A stretch of 64,000 nt of DNA from an uncultured Lachnospiraceae bacterium (GTDB lineage Bacteria; Bacillota; Clostridia; Lachnospirales; Lachnospiraceae). Made by a program: the position numbers and the translations under genes. Location of the stretch: NCBI GenBank assembly GCA_947175055.1, contig CAMWLJ010000001.1, positions 1 through 64,000 on the forward strand, in the 5' to 3' direction. Positions 61,541 to 64,000 of this stretch are shown piece by piece; positions within the stretch are counted from its first letter, which is position 1; each line of letters begins with the position of its first letter. The notes under the pieces are model-generated. The model was not told the DNA's origin, did no database searches, and worked only from the letters and a program-made list of their open reading frames with translations.

Positions 61541-62758
61541 ATGCAGAATGTATATACAGTTGCACAGGTTAATTCTTATATAAAAAATATGTTCATGCAG
61601 GATTATATGTTGCAGTCGATCATGGTCAAGGGTGAAGTGAGTAACTGCAAATATCATTCTTCTGGACATATTTATTTTACATTAAAGGATGCAAAAGGGA
61701 CAATAGCGTGTGTTATGTTTGCGTCTGATCGCAGTGGGTTATCCTTTAAGATGGCGGAGGGACATCAGGTCGTCGTAAGCGGCAGTGTGAATGTCTACGA
61801 GCGGGATGGCAAGTATCAACTGTATGCCAGGGCGATACAGCTTGACGGTGCAGGTGCGCTCTATGAGCGATATGAAAGATTGAAAAGTGAACTGGAAGAG
61901 CGGGGGATGTTTGCGGCACAGTATAAACAGCCCATTCCAAAGTATATCAGGAGACTCGGCGTTGTGACCGCTGCCACGGGAGCGGCAGTCAGAGATATCA
62001 TCAATATCGCTGGAAGGCGCAATCCATACGTACAGATCATTCTGTATCCGGCAATCGTACAGGGAGAAGCGGCGCCAGCCAGTATTGTAAATGGTATTCG
62101 CGCTATGGAGCGGCAGCAGGTAGATACTATAATTGTGGGAAGAGGCGGTGGGTCCATAGAGGATCTTTGGGCATTTAATGAGGAAATAGTGGCACAGGCG
62201 ATATTTGACTGTCCTATTCCTGTTATCTCAGCGGTAGGACATGAGACAGATACGACGATCGCTGATTTTGTGGCAGATCTGCGGGCACCCACACCGTCAG
62301 CAGCGGCAGAGCTTGCGGTTTATGATATCGAACAATTGCAGGACAAGCTGTCAGAGTATGCCTATACAATGCAGCACTTATGCAGACGTATCATCAGATA
62401 TTACAGGCAGGCTGCGGAACAGTATAGCGTGAGAATGCGTTATCTGAGTCCACTGAATACTATCCGCAATAAGAGGCTGCAGGTACTGTCACTGGAAGAG
62501 AGACTGCAGAATCTGATGGAGAAGCAGCTCCAGGACAGCAGGCATAGAATGGCGATCTACGTTGAGCAAATGAAAGGACTGTCGCCCTTAGACAAACTGA
62601 ATCAAGGATATGCATATGCTGCTGACGATTCTGGAAAGACACTGACATCGATCGAGCAGGTTTCAATCGGCGATGCGGTGACGGTCTATGTGAAGGATGG
62701 CAGGCTGCGGGCAGAAGTTACTGATAGATTACATCAGGAACATTTGATCGAGGGATAG
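61541..62758 (+). CDS. xseA: Exodeoxyribonuclease VII large subunit
   Basis: The product has 405 residues. The N-terminal OB fold (VKGEVSNCKYHSSGHIYFTLKDAKGTIACVMF) is followed by the catalytic domain (LGVVTAATGAAVRDIINIAGRRNPYVQIILYPAIVQGEAA, GRGGGSIEDLWAFNEE, AVGHETDTTIADFVADLRAPTPSAAAE). The C-terminal coiled coil binds XseB. It lies directly upstream of xseB with one base between stop and open frame. Confidence 0.96.
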   Translation: MQNVYTVAQVNSYIKNMFMQDYMLQSIMVKGEVSNCKYHSSGHIYFTLKDAKGTIACVMFASDRSGLSFKMAEGHQVVVSGSVNVYERDGKYQLYARAIQLDGAGALYERYERLKSELEERGMFAAQYKQPIPKYIRRLGVVTAATGAAVRDIINIAGRRNPYVQIILYPAIVQGEAAPASIVNGIRAMERQQVDTIIVGRGGGSIEDLWAFNEEIVAQAIFDCPIPVISAVGHETDTTIADFVADLRAPTPSAAAELAVYDIEQLQDKLSEYAYTMQHLCRRIIRYYRQAAEQYSVRMRYLSPLNTIRNKRLQVLSLEERLQNLMEKQLQDSRHRMAIYVEQMKGLSPLDKLNQGYAYAADDSGKTLTSIEQVSIGDAVTVYVKDGRLRAEVTDRLHQEHLIEG

Positions 62759-62797
62759 GATGGGAAGGAAGCTTGCAGTTATCGTAAACACCAGTGT

Positions 62798-62821
62798 GGA
62801 GGTATGTATGGAGGTATGTAT
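62798..62821 (+). repeat. Tandem 12-bp duplication of ribosome-binding site and start codon
   Basis: GGAGGTATGTAT occurs twice in direct succession. Each copy puts GGAGG five bases before an in-frame ATG (62808 and 62820), so xseB has two equivalent starts four codons apart. Confidence 0.8.
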
Positions 62822-63056
62822 GGGTGAGACGGCGCGTGAAACAGGGCAGGACAGACAGGAGCTTTCTTTGGAAGAGGCATTTGGACAGATAGAAGATGTG
62901 ATCGCACATCTCGAGACGGAGGAGATAACGCTGGAGGAATCTTTCCGGGAATATAACAGAGGTATGCAGTTGCTGCGGCACTGCAACGATGCGATCGACA
63001 GAGTGGAGAAGAAAGTACTTCAGATCAATGAGAGTGGTGGATTGGATGAATTTTGA
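62820..63056 (+). CDS. xseB: Exodeoxyribonuclease VII small subunit
   Basis: The product has 78 residues, the usual size. The core is LSLEEAFGQIEDVIAHLETEEITLEESFREYNRGMQLLRHCNDAIDRVEKKVLQI. ATG 62820 gives the standard length; 62808 is equally well provided with a ribosome-binding site. The frame starting at 62760 adds 20 unrelated residues. It overlaps ispA by 11 bases. Confidence 0.93.
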   Translation: MGETARETGQDRQELSLEEAFGQIEDVIAHLETEEITLEESFREYNRGMQLLRHCNDAIDRVEKKVLQINESGGLDEF

Positions 63057-63996
63057 GACAGAGTTAGAACAGAAAACAGCAGCTATAGCACCGATCCTGC
63101 GGCGGTATCTTCCGGCTGAGACAGGATATCAGAGCAAAGTGGCAGAGGCAATGAATTATTCAGTGCAGGCAGGCGGTAAGAGGCTTAGGCCATTGCTGAT
63201 GGCAGAGAGTGCGGCGCTTTTTGCAGATACGTCAGTGACAGCTGCAGAACAGGATGCGCCGGCGCGGGAAGCGTTTGTGGATCGCACGCTGCCGTTGTTT
63301 ATGGCGGCATTGGAGATGATCCATAACTATTCTCTGGTGCATGACGATCTTCCGGCGATGGACAATGACGAATATCGCAGAGGGCGCAAGACGACACATG
63401 TGGTTTACGGCGAGGGCATGGCAGTGCTGGCAGGAGACGGCCTGCTCAACTATGCGTTTGAGACGGCCGTACGTGCTTTCGAGGAAGCGGAGACGAGGGA
63501 GGAGCTTTGTAGGGTAGCGGCGGCCATGAAGATACTATCCGGCAAGGCCGGAATCAACGGTATGATAGGTGGACAATGTGCTGATCTGGAAGCAGAGAAG
63601 CTGGGGGATGATGTGACGGAAGAGATGCTCCTCTATATTCATGAGCATAAGACGGCGGCATTGATCCAGGCGGCGATGACGATCGGAGCAGTTCTGGCCG
63701 GGGCAACACAAGAGGAGATTGCCGTGTTGGAGAGATGTGCCTATAATATCGGAGTGGCATTTCAGATCCAGGATGATATTCTGGATGTGACGAGTTCCCT
63801 GGAAGTGTTGGGGAAACAGGTGGGCAGTGACGAGAAGAATCACAAGCTTACGTATGTTACGATGCACGGACTGGAAGAGTCGAAGCATCAGGTGGCAAAG
63901 TTGTCCGAAGAAGCCGTTGAAATGCTTGCATCTTTTCCCAAAAGGAATCTTTTTCTGGAAAAGTTGGCAGAGCAGTTGATCTACAGAGAGAAATAA
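63046..63996 (+). CDS. ispA: Farnesyl diphosphate synthase (polyprenyl synthetase)
   Basis: It condenses isopentenyl and allylic diphosphates. The product has 316 residues. The first Asp-rich motif is VHDDLPAMDND, followed by RRGRKTTH; the second is QDDILD. GGKRLRP is the conserved N-terminal motif. ATG 63046 lies inside the xseB end, so translation is coupled. The window ends four bases after the stop. Confidence 0.95.
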   Translation: MNFETELEQKTAAIAPILRRYLPAETGYQSKVAEAMNYSVQAGGKRLRPLLMAESAALFADTSVTAAEQDAPAREAFVDRTLPLFMAALEMIHNYSLVHDDLPAMDNDEYRRGRKTTHVVYGEGMAVLAGDGLLNYAFETAVRAFEEAETREELCRVAAAMKILSGKAGINGMIGGQCADLEAEKLGDDVTEEMLLYIHEHKTAALIQAAMTIGAVLAGATQEEIAVLERCAYNIGVAFQIQDDILDVTSSLEVLGKQVGSDEKNHKLTYVTMHGLEESKHQVAKLSEEAVEMLASFPKRNLFLEKLAEQLIYREK

Positions 63997-64000
63997 AGAG

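Noticed and set aside
62760..62819. Upstream start of xseB at 62760
   Set aside because: It would add 20 residues without family similarity; the duplicated ribosome-binding sites point to 62808 or 62820.

Overview
The window looks like the chromosome of a spore-forming Clostridia bacterium of the Lachnospiraceae type. The grounds are a complete spoIIIAA-AH operon, GerM-like and DUF4125/DUF6320 proteins, a dgt-dnaG-rpoD-trmK cluster, LplB/YtcP-type sugar transport with a YesMN-type two-component pair, an RNase P RNA of type A layout, and an asp23-nusB-xseA-xseB-ispA operon. The family assignment rests on gene content read by eye; no database search was run.

Bases 1 to about 16,190 are an integrated mobile element that continues off the left edge. 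Most of it is visibly AT-richer than the rest. It carries a 903-residue protein with the DxDxD signature of double-psi beta-barrel (YonO/RdRP-like) RNA polymerases, a tiny DNA-binding protein, two small genes of unknown role behind near-identical copies of one promoter module, a giant TP901-type tape-measure protein (2777 residues, probably 2.9 k residues after a -1 frameshift), an unknown 220-residue protein and a tyrosine integrase. The integrase ends six bases from the 3' end of a tRNA-Leu gene, the likely attachment site. No capsid, portal, terminase or other tail gene is visible. The pairing of a single-subunit RNA polymerase with a giant tape-measure protein is the most unusual content here.

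Bases 16,191 to 28,350 hold two tRNA-Leu genes, a degenerate tandem repeat, a GerMN lipoprotein, a DUF4125 protein, an acyltransferase/DUF6320/hydrolase group and the replication and transcription cluster dgt-dnaG-rpoD-trmK plus a nucleoside-kinase-like gene. Bases 28,368 to 38,174 form a carbohydrate locus: YesN-type regulator, two ABC permeases, solute-binding lipoprotein, GH31 glycosidase and YesM-type sensor kinase. Next come ferritin, an ECF sigma factor with its DUF4179 partner, rnpB, a secreted trypsin-like protease, a membrane protein, an aldose-epimerase-like protein and an ABC exporter.

Bases 46,100 to 48,440 hold two consecutive G3E (COG0523) GTPases. One has a tandemly repeated His-rich metal-binding insert; the other is fused to a DUF1980-like domain. 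Both follow a promoter and a leader with strong hairpins. YlmH, a CmpB-like membrane protein and a PHP phosphoesterase follow. A 193-bp MITE with perfect 14-bp terminal repeats and an 8-bp target duplication sits just upstream of spoIIIA. The right end is housekeeping: spoIIIA, prfC, a transglutaminase lipoprotein, asp23, nusB, xseA, xseB and ispA. A family of intergenic palindromic elements recurs in front of several of these genes.
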